From positions 1-61,238 of the forward strand of contig JBOFWL010000023.1 of NCBI GenBank assembly GCA_051653605.1: a stretch of 61,238 nucleotides of DNA, written 5' to 3'. A model generated the notes under the pieces. The model saw nothing but the letters and a program-made list of their open reading frames with translations. It made no database searches and was not told where the DNA came from. The stretch comes from JBOFWL01 sp051653605 (GTDB taxonomy: Bacteria > Spirochaetota > Brevinematia > Brevinematales > Brevinemataceae). How positions within the stretch are numbered: position 1 is the stretch's first letter; the number at the start of each line of letters is the position of its first letter. The position numbers were made by a program, and so were the translations under genes. Below are positions 28,018-35,561 of the stretch, in pieces.

Positions 28018-28023
28018 CAGCTA

Positions 28024-28097
28024 GTGCCTGTAGCTCAGCAGGATAGAGCATCGGCCTTCTAAGCCGCTGGTCACAGGTTCGATTCCTGTCAGGCACG
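28024..28097 (+). tRNA. tRNA-Arg(TCT)
   Basis: Acceptor GTGCCTG/CAGGCAC, D-stem GCTC/GAGC, anticodon loop CTTCTAA (anticodon TCT), T-arm CACAGGTTCGATTCCTGT. The top pair of the anticodon stem is mismatched. Confidence 0.9.
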
Positions 28098-28126
28098 TAG
28101 GTTAAATCACTACGACATAAAAACTT

Positions 28127-28201
28127 GGTGGATGTAGCTCAGTTGGTTAGAGCATCGGATTGTGGTTCCGAGGGTCGTGGGTTCAATTCCCATCTTCCAC
28201 C
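28127..28201 (+). tRNA. tRNA-His(GTG)
   Basis: Anticodon loop TTGTGGT gives GTG. An extra G at position -1 (28127) can pair with the C at position 73 (28201), as expected for tRNA-His. One acceptor pair appears mismatched (T-T). Confidence 0.92.
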
Positions 28202-28215
28202 CATCCTAGTATTAT

Positions 28216-28289
<74 letters not shown>

Positions 28290-28301
28290 TAGAAAAACAG
28301 C

Positions 28302-28331
28302 TTGACAAACATATTCTTGCTGTGTTATAAT
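28302..28331 (+). promoter_or_regulatory. Internal promoter before tRNA-Leu
   Basis: TTGACA (28302-28307), an 18-base spacer and TATAAT (28326-28331), between tRNA-Arg and tRNA-Leu. The last two tRNAs can therefore be expressed separately. Confidence 0.75.
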
Positions 28332-28363
28332 ACTCTCGTTGTTAAGAATTGCCTTAGCAAAAT

Positions 28364-28448
28364 GCGAGAGTGGTGGAATTGGCAGACACGCCAGACTTAG
28401 GATCTGGTGCCCGATAACGGCGTGCGGGTTCGACCCCCGCCTTTCGCA
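28364..28448 (+). tRNA. tRNA-Leu(TAG)
   Basis: A class II tRNA with a long variable arm (TGCCCGATAACGGCGT region). Anticodon stem CCAGA/TCTGG around CTTAGGA gives TAG. Acceptor GCGAGAG/CTTTCGC with one G-T pair. Confidence 0.92.
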
Positions 28449-28485
28449 ATTAGTCTCCATTGAGGGCAGTTTTCAAAATTAAACT

Positions 28486-28557
28486 GCGGGAGTAGCTCAG
28501 GGGTAGAGCATCGCCTTGCCATGGCGAGGGCCGTGGGTTCAAATCCCATCTCCCGCT
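28486..28557 (+). tRNA. tRNA-Gly(GCC)
   Basis: Acceptor GCGGGAG/CTCCCGC, anticodon loop TTGCCAT (anticodon GCC), T-arm GTGGGTTCAAATCCCAT. Confidence 0.92.
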
Positions 28558-28562
28558 AGAAT

Positions 28563-28593
28563 AAAGACCGTCTTTTTCAGACGGCTTTATTTT
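28563..28593 (+). terminator. Terminator after the tRNA cluster
   Basis: AAAGACCGTCT pairs with AGACGGCTTT (one bulged A), followed by ATTTTTA. It stands 22 bases before pth2. Confidence 0.75.
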
Positions 28594-28614
28594 TATATTC
28601 AAAGGATTATCCCT

Positions 28615-28986
28615 ATGATAAAACAAGTCCTAGTTATCAGAACAGAATTTCCAGGTCATAATGGTGTTAGAAAAGGGAAAATGATTGCTCAAGGGGCTCA
28701 CGCTTCTGTAACTGCCGCATTTGAAGGTATTTCACATTCCCTAACTCGCTCATATGTTGAACGCTGGCTCCGCGAAGGGCAAACTAAAATTGCCGTCTAT
28801 GTAAAAACTGAAGAAGATCTTCTTGATATATATAACAAGGCTAAAAGCGGTAAACTAGCTTGCTCTCTCATCCGGGATGCAGGAAAAACAGAGTTTGGAG
28901 GCATACCAACTCTAACGGCGGTCGCGGTGGGGCCAGCCCCAGTAGAACTTGTTGATGCGATTACTAGGCATCTCCCTCTTTTATAA
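28615..28986 (+). CDS. pth2: Archaeal/eukaryotic-type peptidyl-tRNA hydrolase (Pth2)
   Basis: A 123-residue protein that fits the PTH2 family over its full length. RKGKMIAQGAHASVTAAF (residues 18-35) is the catalytic KGK..AQ.aHA motif. SLIRDAGKTEFGGIPTLT and VAVGPAP form the second conserved block, and the chain ends in a typical LPLL. It would free tRNA from stalled peptidyl-tRNA. Most bacteria use unrelated Pth1. The longer frame from 28516 runs back through tRNA-Gly and is not real; AAAGGA precedes ATG 28615. A terminator follows near 28990. Whether Pth1 also exists in this genome cannot be seen here. Confidence 0.85.
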   Translation: MIKQVLVIRTEFPGHNGVRKGKMIAQGAHASVTAAFEGISHSLTRSYVERWLREGQTKIAVYVKTEEDLLDIYNKAKSGKLACSLIRDAGKTEFGGIPTLTAVAVGPAPVELVDAITRHLPLL

Positions 28987-28989
28987 ATT

Positions 28990-29018
28990 AAAGGTCAGTA
29001 TTACTACTGACCTTTTTA
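28990..29018 (+). terminator. Terminator after pth2
   Basis: AAAGGTCAGTA (28990-29000), TTAC loop, TACTGACCTTTTT. It also faces the end of the convergent radical SAM gene. Confidence 0.85.
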
Positions 29019-29020
29019 TA

Positions 29021-29980
29021 TTAAGAATGAATTTTTGAATAAACTATTTTACTATCAATAACTCTAGCTTCTAATTTCTTTTCCATTGCCAATAAATCTA
29101 AATATCCACCAATTTCCTCTGCGGTAAGCCCCGTTAAGTCCATTAAATCATCAAGAGAATGCGAACGTCTCCCTAAATTTTCAAGGATAGCCTCTTCTAA
29201 AGTATGATGATACCTACGAATTTCATCTCTTTTTTTACATTTTCCTACAACTTCAACATCATGAAGCCCTGCCTCAAGCAGTTCATCTTGCATACTATAC
29301 ATTTTTTCCATCGATGTTGGAAGTAGCGTTTTAACCGTGCCTATGCGATCCAATCGATTTAATTGTATTCTAGAATAAGGCATATTGTTAAGCACGCACG
29401 CAAATTTTTCAATTTCAGAAGGAGTAGTGTTAATTCCTTCTACCACAAATATTTCAACCCAAAGTTCTTTTCCCTCTTGTGCAAGAAAAGTACGAGCAAA
29501 CTCTTGTAAATAGGAAGGAATTTGAGATATATCTATACCTGGTAAGGGGACATCTATCCTTTTAAAAACCTCAGGGCTTACAGCATCTAAAGAGGGAGCC
29601 ACTAAATCGGCAGCCATTAATTCTTTAGGTAAGGATGAATCATCAAGCATTACTGAATTTGTAAGCACTGCCACTTTAATATGAGGATATTCTTTTTTAA
29701 TCGTCCTGATCATCTCCCCTAACCCACTATGCAGAGTTGGTTCGCCAGATCCTGAAAAAGTAATATAATCCGGTGCCGGGTTTGAAGCCAGAAAATGTCT
29801 AATTTCATTCAATATCTCTGAACTAGGAACATACTCTTTGCGTTCTTTAGTGTAAACGGTTGTTGCTCCGCATTCACAATAAACACAATTTAAGGGACAA
29901 GTTTTGTGGGGGATAGGGTCGACCCCTAAGGATACCCCTAAACGGCGAGAAGGAATTGGGCCATAAAGGTATTTATACAT
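29021..29980 (-). CDS. Radical SAM protein (COG0731-like)
   Basis: A 319-residue radical SAM enzyme with CxxxCxxC at C28, C32 and C35 (CPLNCVYC). The opening YGPIPSRRLGVSLGVD is a signature of the COG0731 group. FSGSGEPTLH near residue 95 is the SAM-binding GGE-like motif. The last 80 residues look like a winged helix (ILENLGRRSHSLDDLMDLTGLTAEEIGGYL). COG0731 members are uncharacterised in bacteria, although archaeal relatives modify tRNA. The start codon shares one base with the stop of the aminopeptidase gene, so they are co-translated. Confidence 0.85.
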   Translation of the reverse strand: MYKYLYGPIPSRRLGVSLGVDPIPHKTCPLNCVYCECGATTVYTKERKEYVPSSEILNEIRHFLASNPAPDYITFSGSGEPTLHSGLGEMIRTIKKEYPHIKVAVLTNSVMLDDSSLPKELMAADLVAPSLDAVSPEVFKRIDVPLPGIDISQIPSYLQEFARTFLAQEGKELWVEIFVVEGINTTPSEIEKFACVLNNMPYSRIQLNRLDRIGTVKTLLPTSMEKMYSMQDELLEAGLHDVEVVGKCKKRDEIRRYHHTLEEAILENLGRRSHSLDDLMDLTGLTAEEIGGYLDLLAMEKKLEARVIDSKIVYSKIHS

Positions 29981-31389
29981 TATGCATTAAGGTAGAAGGC
30001 ATGGTAGGCTTTGACCATATGAGCTAAATCCGCCTTACTGATGATCTCATATGGAGCGTGCATTCCCATTACTCCAATCCCAGAATCTATCACTGGAATA
30101 CCATGACGAGCAATAAACATTGCGATAGTTCCGCCACCACCTTCATCAATTTTTCCCATGGAAGAAGATTGCCAAACAACATTATTTTCGTTAAAAATGC
30201 GTCTCATTTTCCCTAAAAGCTCCGCAGAAGCATCAGATCCACCAGATTTTCCACCAGCTCCTGTGTATTTTTTAAGGATAATGCCATTATTTATGAAAGA
30301 AGCATTGTATTTATCGTGAACAGCTGCGTACATAGGGTTATAAAGAGCTCCTACATCTGCAGAAATACAGAAAGATGCTGCTAAAGCACGACGAAGTGCG
30401 AGATCTGTGTAATTTCCAGACTGAAGATTGAGTAATTCCCCGATAAATAGCAACAATGCGGGCCCTGTTGCTCCAGAAATGCCGACAGAGCCAATTTCTT
30501 CTTTGTCGGTAAGAAATGCGATAGATGTACGCTTAGGCGTTGTTTTGATGTCGAACAAAGCCTTAACAGAGGCAAATACACAAACTCTATCATCATGGGC
30601 ATATCCTGCGATCATTGATCGATCAAGACCAGCACAACGAGTTGGCATCGCTGGCGTTACTTCTAGTTCTGCCGAGATGAGGTCTTCCTCGATAATGCCA
30701 TATTTTTCATGGAGAATTTCAAGCACGTGAGCTTTTGCTCTTTCTGAAAAATCTTTATTATCTACAGGAATTGTTCCCGCTAAAAGGTTTAAATTCTCTC
30801 CATCAATGCCATCTAGTAGTTTTTTCTCTCCCTGAATTTTACGAGAGAGGTGAGGAAGAAGGTCGGAAATAACAAAAATTGGATCGGCAGGATCGCTACC
30901 TATAGAAACCTCAACCGTCGATCCATCACCTTTAACAACAACTCCATTAATTTCAAGCGGAATATTAAGCCATTGATACTTTTTAATTCCACCATAATAA
31001 TGGGTTTTTAAAAGTGCGATACCTGTATCTTCGATTAAGGGATGAATTTTAAGGTCTAATCGAGGTGCATCCATATGAGCACCAACAATATTTACCCCTT
31101 GAGAGAGAGGTTCGTCTCCAATTATGGCTAAAAGAAGGTTTTTTTCTTGATAAGCATAGTATATTTTATCACCAGGCTTTACGTTTTTAAAGGATGAAAG
31201 AGGCTTAAAACCTTGATTCTCTGCTTGTTTGAGGCATAAATTAGCACATTGGCGCTCTGTACGAGCATTATTTGAAAAATCTGTGTATTCTTTGGCTAGA
31301 TCAAAAATTTCTTTACGTTGTTCTTTATCCGAGATTTCCCAAATGTTTTTGGGGCTATACTGATAAGGTGACTTATTTTTTTCGGCCAT
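29980..31389 (-). CDS. M18-family aminopeptidase (aspartyl aminopeptidase type)
   Basis: A 469-residue zinc aminopeptidase of family M18. Visible motifs are VGAHMDAPRLDLK (zinc His/Asp, near residue 100), FLTDKEEIGSVG (catalytic glutamate, near 290), a HDKYNASF segment near 365, and the C-terminal DSGIGVMGMHAPYEI. It removes N-terminal residues, often acidic, from peptides in the cytoplasm. A GAGGG site precedes the start, and it is followed in the same operon by the radical SAM gene. Confidence 0.9.
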   Translation of the reverse strand: MAEKNKSPYQYSPKNIWEISDKEQRKEIFDLAKEYTDFSNNARTERQCANLCLKQAENQGFKPLSSFKNVKPGDKIYYAYQEKNLLLAIIGDEPLSQGVNIVGAHMDAPRLDLKIHPLIEDTGIALLKTHYYGGIKKYQWLNIPLEINGVVVKGDGSTVEVSIGSDPADPIFVISDLLPHLSRKIQGEKKLLDGIDGENLNLLAGTIPVDNKDFSERAKAHVLEILHEKYGIIEEDLISAELEVTPAMPTRCAGLDRSMIAGYAHDDRVCVFASVKALFDIKTTPKRTSIAFLTDKEEIGSVGISGATGPALLLFIGELLNLQSGNYTDLALRRALAASFCISADVGALYNPMYAAVHDKYNASFINNGIILKKYTGAGGKSGGSDASAELLGKMRRIFNENNVVWQSSSMGKIDEGGGGTIAMFIARHGIPVIDSGIGVMGMHAPYEIISKADLAHMVKAYHAFYLNA

Positions 31390-31454
31390 GGTATCCCTCT
31401 TCGACAGATATTATTTATACAAATTATAGCAAAAAGGTAAGGGGAAAACAAGTT

Positions 31455-32159
31455 TTATGTTGGGGTAACAGAAACTTCAATATTGCGGCAATAATTAATA
31501 TAGTACATCAGTTTTTCGCGGTCTTCCGCACTCATTTGGCAGTATCTGAATACACAAACTCCATTTTTCACGTAGAGAATTTCTGCTTCTGCCTTTATTT
31601 TAAGACCATGCATATAAAGAAGAATTTTATGTTTAGCACAAGCTTCGATATGAGGAAGATCCGCTGCGGGAAATGTCACTGCAACTTTTGAGCCGTTAAA
31701 CCCTTCTAAGTGTCCATAAAGCCATATTTTAGATGGAGGCAAGTAGATTGCAGCATCACTTTGAGTTTTATCAGCTGGAAGACAGGTTTTCTCTTCAAGT
31801 TTCATTTTCCCAGATAACATACTAAGATAACGCATTAGAATTTCAACGGCAGCATGAACATCATCAGAATAAGGAACAAGGCCTCTTAATCCACAAAAGC
31901 GTAACTTTGAAACCTGTTCAACAGACAAACTGCTATGATAAAGAAGAAAAGTTTCCGTATTAGGATGATTTTCTTTAATAGTACGATGAAAATCTGGCGA
32001 AATCTCCTCTGTAAGCAAAATGGCACCCTCATGTCGTGATAAAAGGGCGGGAATTTCCTCTATAGACTCTGCTTCGATAGGCAGAATCTTTTTTTCTGAA
32101 AAGACAATGGATAGCTTACACGAAAGTTGGCGGTCGAAGACTCCGATGATGATTTTCAT
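31455..32159 (-). CDS. Receiver-like plus PilZ-like protein
   Basis: The open frame begins at 32306, but AGGAATGAG before ATG 32159 marks a better start, giving 234 residues. Residues 1-115 have the alternating strand/helix pattern of a response-regulator receiver (MKIIIGVFDRQLS, then ILLTEEISPD and VSKLRFCGLRGLVPYSDD), yet the usual phosphoacceptor pattern is not obvious. The rest (SKVAVTFPAADLPHIEA ... AEILYVKNGVCVFRYCQMS) resembles a PilZ barrel. The canonical c-di-GMP RxxxR and DxSxxG motifs are not clear. It may be a degenerate sensor; confidence is moderate to low. Confidence 0.45.
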   Translation of the reverse strand: MKIIIGVFDRQLSCKLSIVFSEKKILPIEAESIEEIPALLSRHEGAILLTEEISPDFHRTIKENHPNTETFLLYHSSLSVEQVSKLRFCGLRGLVPYSDDVHAAVEILMRYLSMLSGKMKLEEKTCLPADKTQSDAAIYLPPSKIWLYGHLEGFNGSKVAVTFPAADLPHIEACAKHKILLYMHGLKIKAEAEILYVKNGVCVFRYCQMSAEDREKLMYYINYCRNIEVSVTPT

Positions 32160-32362
32160 CTCATTCCTGGTTAAAGATTTCGCAAAACATGCCGATACAT
32201 ACCTTGTATCATATTTCACATATTCACTCTTTAGTATTCGGATACAATGGTATGATTTCTTAAATTTTTGACAAATCTCCTTATAAGATATATACTGAGG
32301 GAGCATGTTCTGTTAATAAGTTATCTCCAAAAATTAATAATAACTCACTGAGAGAGGTCCTA

Positions 32363-33475
32363 ATGAAGCGTTTGTTATTCGCCCTTATGATAGTGTTTGT
32401 GGGCACAAGTTACGCTCAAGAAACCCAAATTCAATTTCCTTTTCTTAATTTTCATATGGAGATGAACAATAATCTCCAACCTAGTGTATCCTATAATATT
32501 CAATCAGAGATAGTTGTTGGGGATAAAAGTGGGTTGATCTTTGGAATGGGGGTTGTTGGGGATAATATTCAGAATTTTCAAGGAACAATTAGTGATCTTA
32601 TACAGCTAGACAATCTTAGAATGAGTATCCGCCCCTTCCCTATTTTCACTGGAACTGTATTTTATGGACGTTATGCTTACATGGGGCAAGATAAAGTTGT
32701 TCCTAGAGGAATGCAGTTTTTCCAAACACCTGGGGTTGCATATTATGGATACCGCACTATTCGTGGCGCAGGTATTGCAGCTTCATTTCCTATCCAAGGC
32801 GGGCGTTACGAGCCTCAAGTTTTAATTTATTCGGATAACTTTCAGGGTATCACATTTTTCAATACAGAGTTTATGACAATCTTACGATTGGAAAAGCTTT
32901 ATATTGATTTATATTTAGGAATTACCTCACCTGCATCTGCTGGTACAGCAACAGCTCAAAATCAAAACATAGGATTTCGCGCAGGATTTAGTTTGACAAC
33001 AGCTATAGAGCCTATGAATTTTTACGTAGCTCTATATATTCCAGCCCATTTCGGCACTCAGTTTACTTTTGATGATATTTATTTCCGTATTAGTGGATTT
33101 TTGGCCTATCGTGGAGTTGAAATGGCAATCAGCCTTATGTCTCTTGATAATGAAGCAGATGATTCTACAAACCCCTTTGTTGGTTTCGATGGCACTCCCG
33201 ACTTAAACTTCTTCCTTTCTTTAGGAGGTCGTGTTAAACGAGTTGGCTTTGGTGTTGATTATACATATATTTATGGATTATTCCAGCAATCTATCGCTAT
33301 TAATTTACTCGATCATCATAGTAATAGATTTGGTATTTATGTAGATTATAAGTTTTTTGAGCTTACTTATAAACTGGGTGTCTTCTATACTCTACCTGGA
33401 AGCCCTGCGTTTACAAGCACTGTATCTCAACCTGGTGATCTAGGATTCTACGTCAGTGTATATGGAGATCTCTAG
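32363..33475 (+). CDS. Exported outer-membrane beta-barrel-like protein
   Basis: A 370-residue protein with a signal peptide ending TSYAQ at residue 19. The mature chain has many short alternating strands rich in F, Y and G (GMGVVGDNIQNF, FYGRYAYMGQ, VGFGVDYTYIYG) and ends in a strand-like FYVSVYGDL, suggesting a barrel. An AGAGAGG site precedes the start. I do not recognise a named family. It is monocistronic with its own terminator. Confidence 0.7.
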   Translation: MKRLLFALMIVFVGTSYAQETQIQFPFLNFHMEMNNNLQPSVSYNIQSEIVVGDKSGLIFGMGVVGDNIQNFQGTISDLIQLDNLRMSIRPFPIFTGTVFYGRYAYMGQDKVVPRGMQFFQTPGVAYYGYRTIRGAGIAASFPIQGGRYEPQVLIYSDNFQGITFFNTEFMTILRLEKLYIDLYLGITSPASAGTATAQNQNIGFRAGFSLTTAIEPMNFYVALYIPAHFGTQFTFDDIYFRISGFLAYRGVEMAISLMSLDNEADDSTNPFVGFDGTPDLNFFLSLGGRVKRVGFGVDYTYIYGLFQQSIAINLLDHHSNRFGIYVDYKFFELTYKLGVFYTLPGSPAFTSTVSQPGDLGFYVSVYGDL

Positions 33476-33497
33476 AACAATATTATATTATAGATAT

Positions 33498-33530
33498 AAA
33501 AAAGCCCTCATAACCGAGGGCTTTTTTTTT
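33498..33530. terminator. Bidirectional terminator
   Basis: AAAAAAGCCCTC (33498-33509), loop ATAACC, GAGGGCTTTTTT (33516-33527) and further T. It separates two convergent genes. Confidence 0.88.
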
Positions 33531-35412
33531 ATTGGTAGGAAAATAAATTTTGATGTTCTTCAACTGTTAAAGCTCGACTTCCCTTATCTCTTCCAAGAAC
33601 TACAACATGAGAAACGCGGTGTTCTTTATTAGTAATAGGAACGATAAAGAGGTCTGATAGATTCTCTAGAATATTAGGAGCAATTAAGTCTCTTATATAA
33701 TCGGATTCGCCAAGTTCTCCATCTAATGAAAGAGCCCTACCCTTTGAAAGAACCTCTTTAAAGATAGGATCCTCCACTGCAATTTGAAAAGAGGAACCAA
33801 AAACAGAGGTATCGTCTATAAGAAAGAGACCTTCTCTATTTTCAGCAACAGCTCTATGACTAATTTCATATTCTGTGACAAGTTCGTCTAAATGCTTATT
33901 ATAAAGATCTAAGGATCCCTCCTGAATTTCATCTTTAACTGGTTCTTCCTCTGTATTATTGAAGATACTTGCAATTTCATTGATTGATGCTTCGCCTTCC
34001 TCTATTGGCTGGGATGCTTCTATATCATTTTCTTCTTCTAATCCTAACTCAGGTAGCTCTTCATCCTCTAAATTATCAAATATTGGATCGTCCCCTGCCT
34101 CGTCTGCGATATCATTTTCTTCTTCTAATCCTAACTCAGGTAGCTCTTCATCCTCTAAATTATCAAATATTGGATCGTCCCCTGCCTCGTCTGCGATGTC
34201 ATTTTCTTCTTCTAATCCTAACTCAGGTAGCTCTTCATCCTCTAAATTATCAAATATAGGGCCTTCTCTCAAACTATCTTCAAAATCATCATCTTCTGTT
34301 AAAAGATGTTCGGGGATAGCAATATTATTAAAGGCATTATCCTCATCTGTATTATTCCATTGAGCTGGTTCATCATCAAAAATAGGATCCTCATCGAGCA
34401 AGCCAAAAGAAAACTCCGATTTTTCAGAATCTTCATGAAATGATGATGTTGTTTCTTCGTTAGAGGCTAAATTTCCAAATCGAGAGCCATTCTCTACAGC
34501 ATTAAAGGCTTGCTTTTGAGAATATGTTTTTCCTCTATTGATGTCGGAAATCAGAGACCTCATTTCTTCTACTTTATCTTCTGGAATAGAGTGTTGCGAT
34601 GATGCTGGATATCTTACATAAAGATAGAGCATGGCAACCATAATAAGACAGAAAATAAAAGTAAATATACCTAAGAGTGGAGGAAAATAAAAGCCTGTCC
34701 CCATATAAAAAACCATGTTTTCTAAGTGAGGTATGCGTAGGTGTAAGCCCGTCAAGGGACCTCTTTTTTGAGGTTGATCTAAGTTGAAATTAACAATATC
34801 TTTAAATGGAGTATACGGAGCACTGTTAAGAACAAGGAGGGGTGAACCATTTTCGACTCTAACTATAGGAATAAGCCCTGAAAACCCCTGCATCATAGCA
34901 GCTGAAGAGAATTCAAAAAGAATAAAGCCTTGAGACCCTGGTTGAAGCGTTGTTGGATTATCATAGCGTGTGACAGCAACAAAAGTATCTTGATCCGGGG
35001 TGAAAACAATAAATTTATTAACAGCACCACTAGCTAAAGAAAGGACATTAGGAGAAAGCCTAGCGTCTCTATCAAGGGTTCCTGAGGTTGAAAAAAGTAT
35101 ATTCCCAGAAGAGTCTGCTATTCTTATTCGTCGGACCGTTTCCCTAAAGCTTTCAGGGAAACTAAGTAAAGAAATACTTTGAGTTGTGAAAAATTCGCCC
35201 ATTGCGACACTATTAGTATATTCTCCAGCTTGATTAAGCACAACAGAGAGGCGTTTTGTCAACGTATTAGCCACAGATAACGCCTTTTTTGAATAAGACC
35301 ATTGTTTTTCTCGTTGAGCCAGCCCTTTCTGTTGTAAAATCATGATGCCAAAAGAGAAAAATAAAACGGCACTAAGAAAGGCTCCACCTAGAAAAAGAAT
35401 CCGTCGATTCAT
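33529..35412 (-). CDS. Membrane sensor-like protein with acidic tandem repeats
   Basis: The frame opens at 35439, but GGGAG before ATG 35412 gives a 627-residue protein starting MNRRILFLGG. A membrane helix near residues 4-24 and another near 240-268 bracket an extracytoplasmic region of about 215 residues. Cytoplasmic acidic low-complexity sequence follows, with a 29-residue repeat (core NLEDEELPELGLEEENDI) present about 2.7 times near 384-462. The last 120 residues (REGLFLIDDTSVFGSSFQ...VPITNKEHRVSHVVVLGRDKG) look GAF-like. No kinase, GGDEF or methyl-accepting region is visible. The architecture suggests a scaffold or sensor. Confidence 0.6.
   Translation of the reverse strand: MNRRILFLGGAFLSAVLFFSFGIMILQQKGLAQREKQWSYSKKALSVANTLTKRLSVVLNQAGEYTNSVAMGEFFTTQSISLLSFPESFRETVRRIRIADSSGNILFSTSGTLDRDARLSPNVLSLASGAVNKFIVFTPDQDTFVAVTRYDNPTTLQPGSQGFILFEFSSAAMMQGFSGLIPIVRVENGSPLLVLNSAPYTPFKDIVNFNLDQPQKRGPLTGLHLRIPHLENMVFYMGTGFYFPPLLGIFTFIFCLIMVAMLYLYVRYPASSQHSIPEDKVEEMRSLISDINRGKTYSQKQAFNAVENGSRFGNLASNEETTSSFHEDSEKSEFSFGLLDEDPIFDDEPAQWNNTDEDNAFNNIAIPEHLLTEDDDFEDSLREGPIFDNLEDEELPELGLEEENDIADEAGDDPIFDNLEDEELPELGLEEENDIADEAGDDPIFDNLEDEELPELGLEEENDIEASQPIEEGEASINEIASIFNNTEEEPVKDEIQEGSLDLYNKHLDELVTEYEISHRAVAENREGLFLIDDTSVFGSSFQIAVEDPIFKEVLSKGRALSLDGELGESDYIRDLIAPNILENLSDLFIVPITNKEHRVSHVVVLGRDKGSRALTVEEHQNLFSYQ
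34025..34260. repeat. 87-bp tandem repeat inside a coding region, about 2.7 copies
   Basis: Copies begin at 34025, 34112 and 34199; the first two are full and the last is cut. They are nearly identical at DNA level, so the array expanded recently and keeps the reading frame (29 codons). Confidence 0.9.
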
Positions 35413-35520
35413 TTCACACTCCCAAAGGTTTAAAATCATATAGTATAAGCACGATAAAGCCTATCATTATACTATGAAACAGGAAAACAATCTAGCTTTT
35501 TTGTAAAAAAAAGAAAAAAA

Positions 35521-35545
35521 CTCCCTAGCAAAAGCTAGGGAGTAA
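35521..35545 (-). terminator. Terminator of the PFOR gene
   Basis: CTCCCTAGC (35521-35529), AAAA loop, GCTAGGGAG (35534-35542). On the minus strand a long T-rich run follows the stem. Confidence 0.8.
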
Positions 35546-35561
35546 AATTTTTAGAGTAATT

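Noticed and set aside
33984..34259. Plus-strand open frames rich in serine or leucine repeats
   Set aside because: They are antisense shadows of the tandem repeat in the minus-strand membrane sensor gene.
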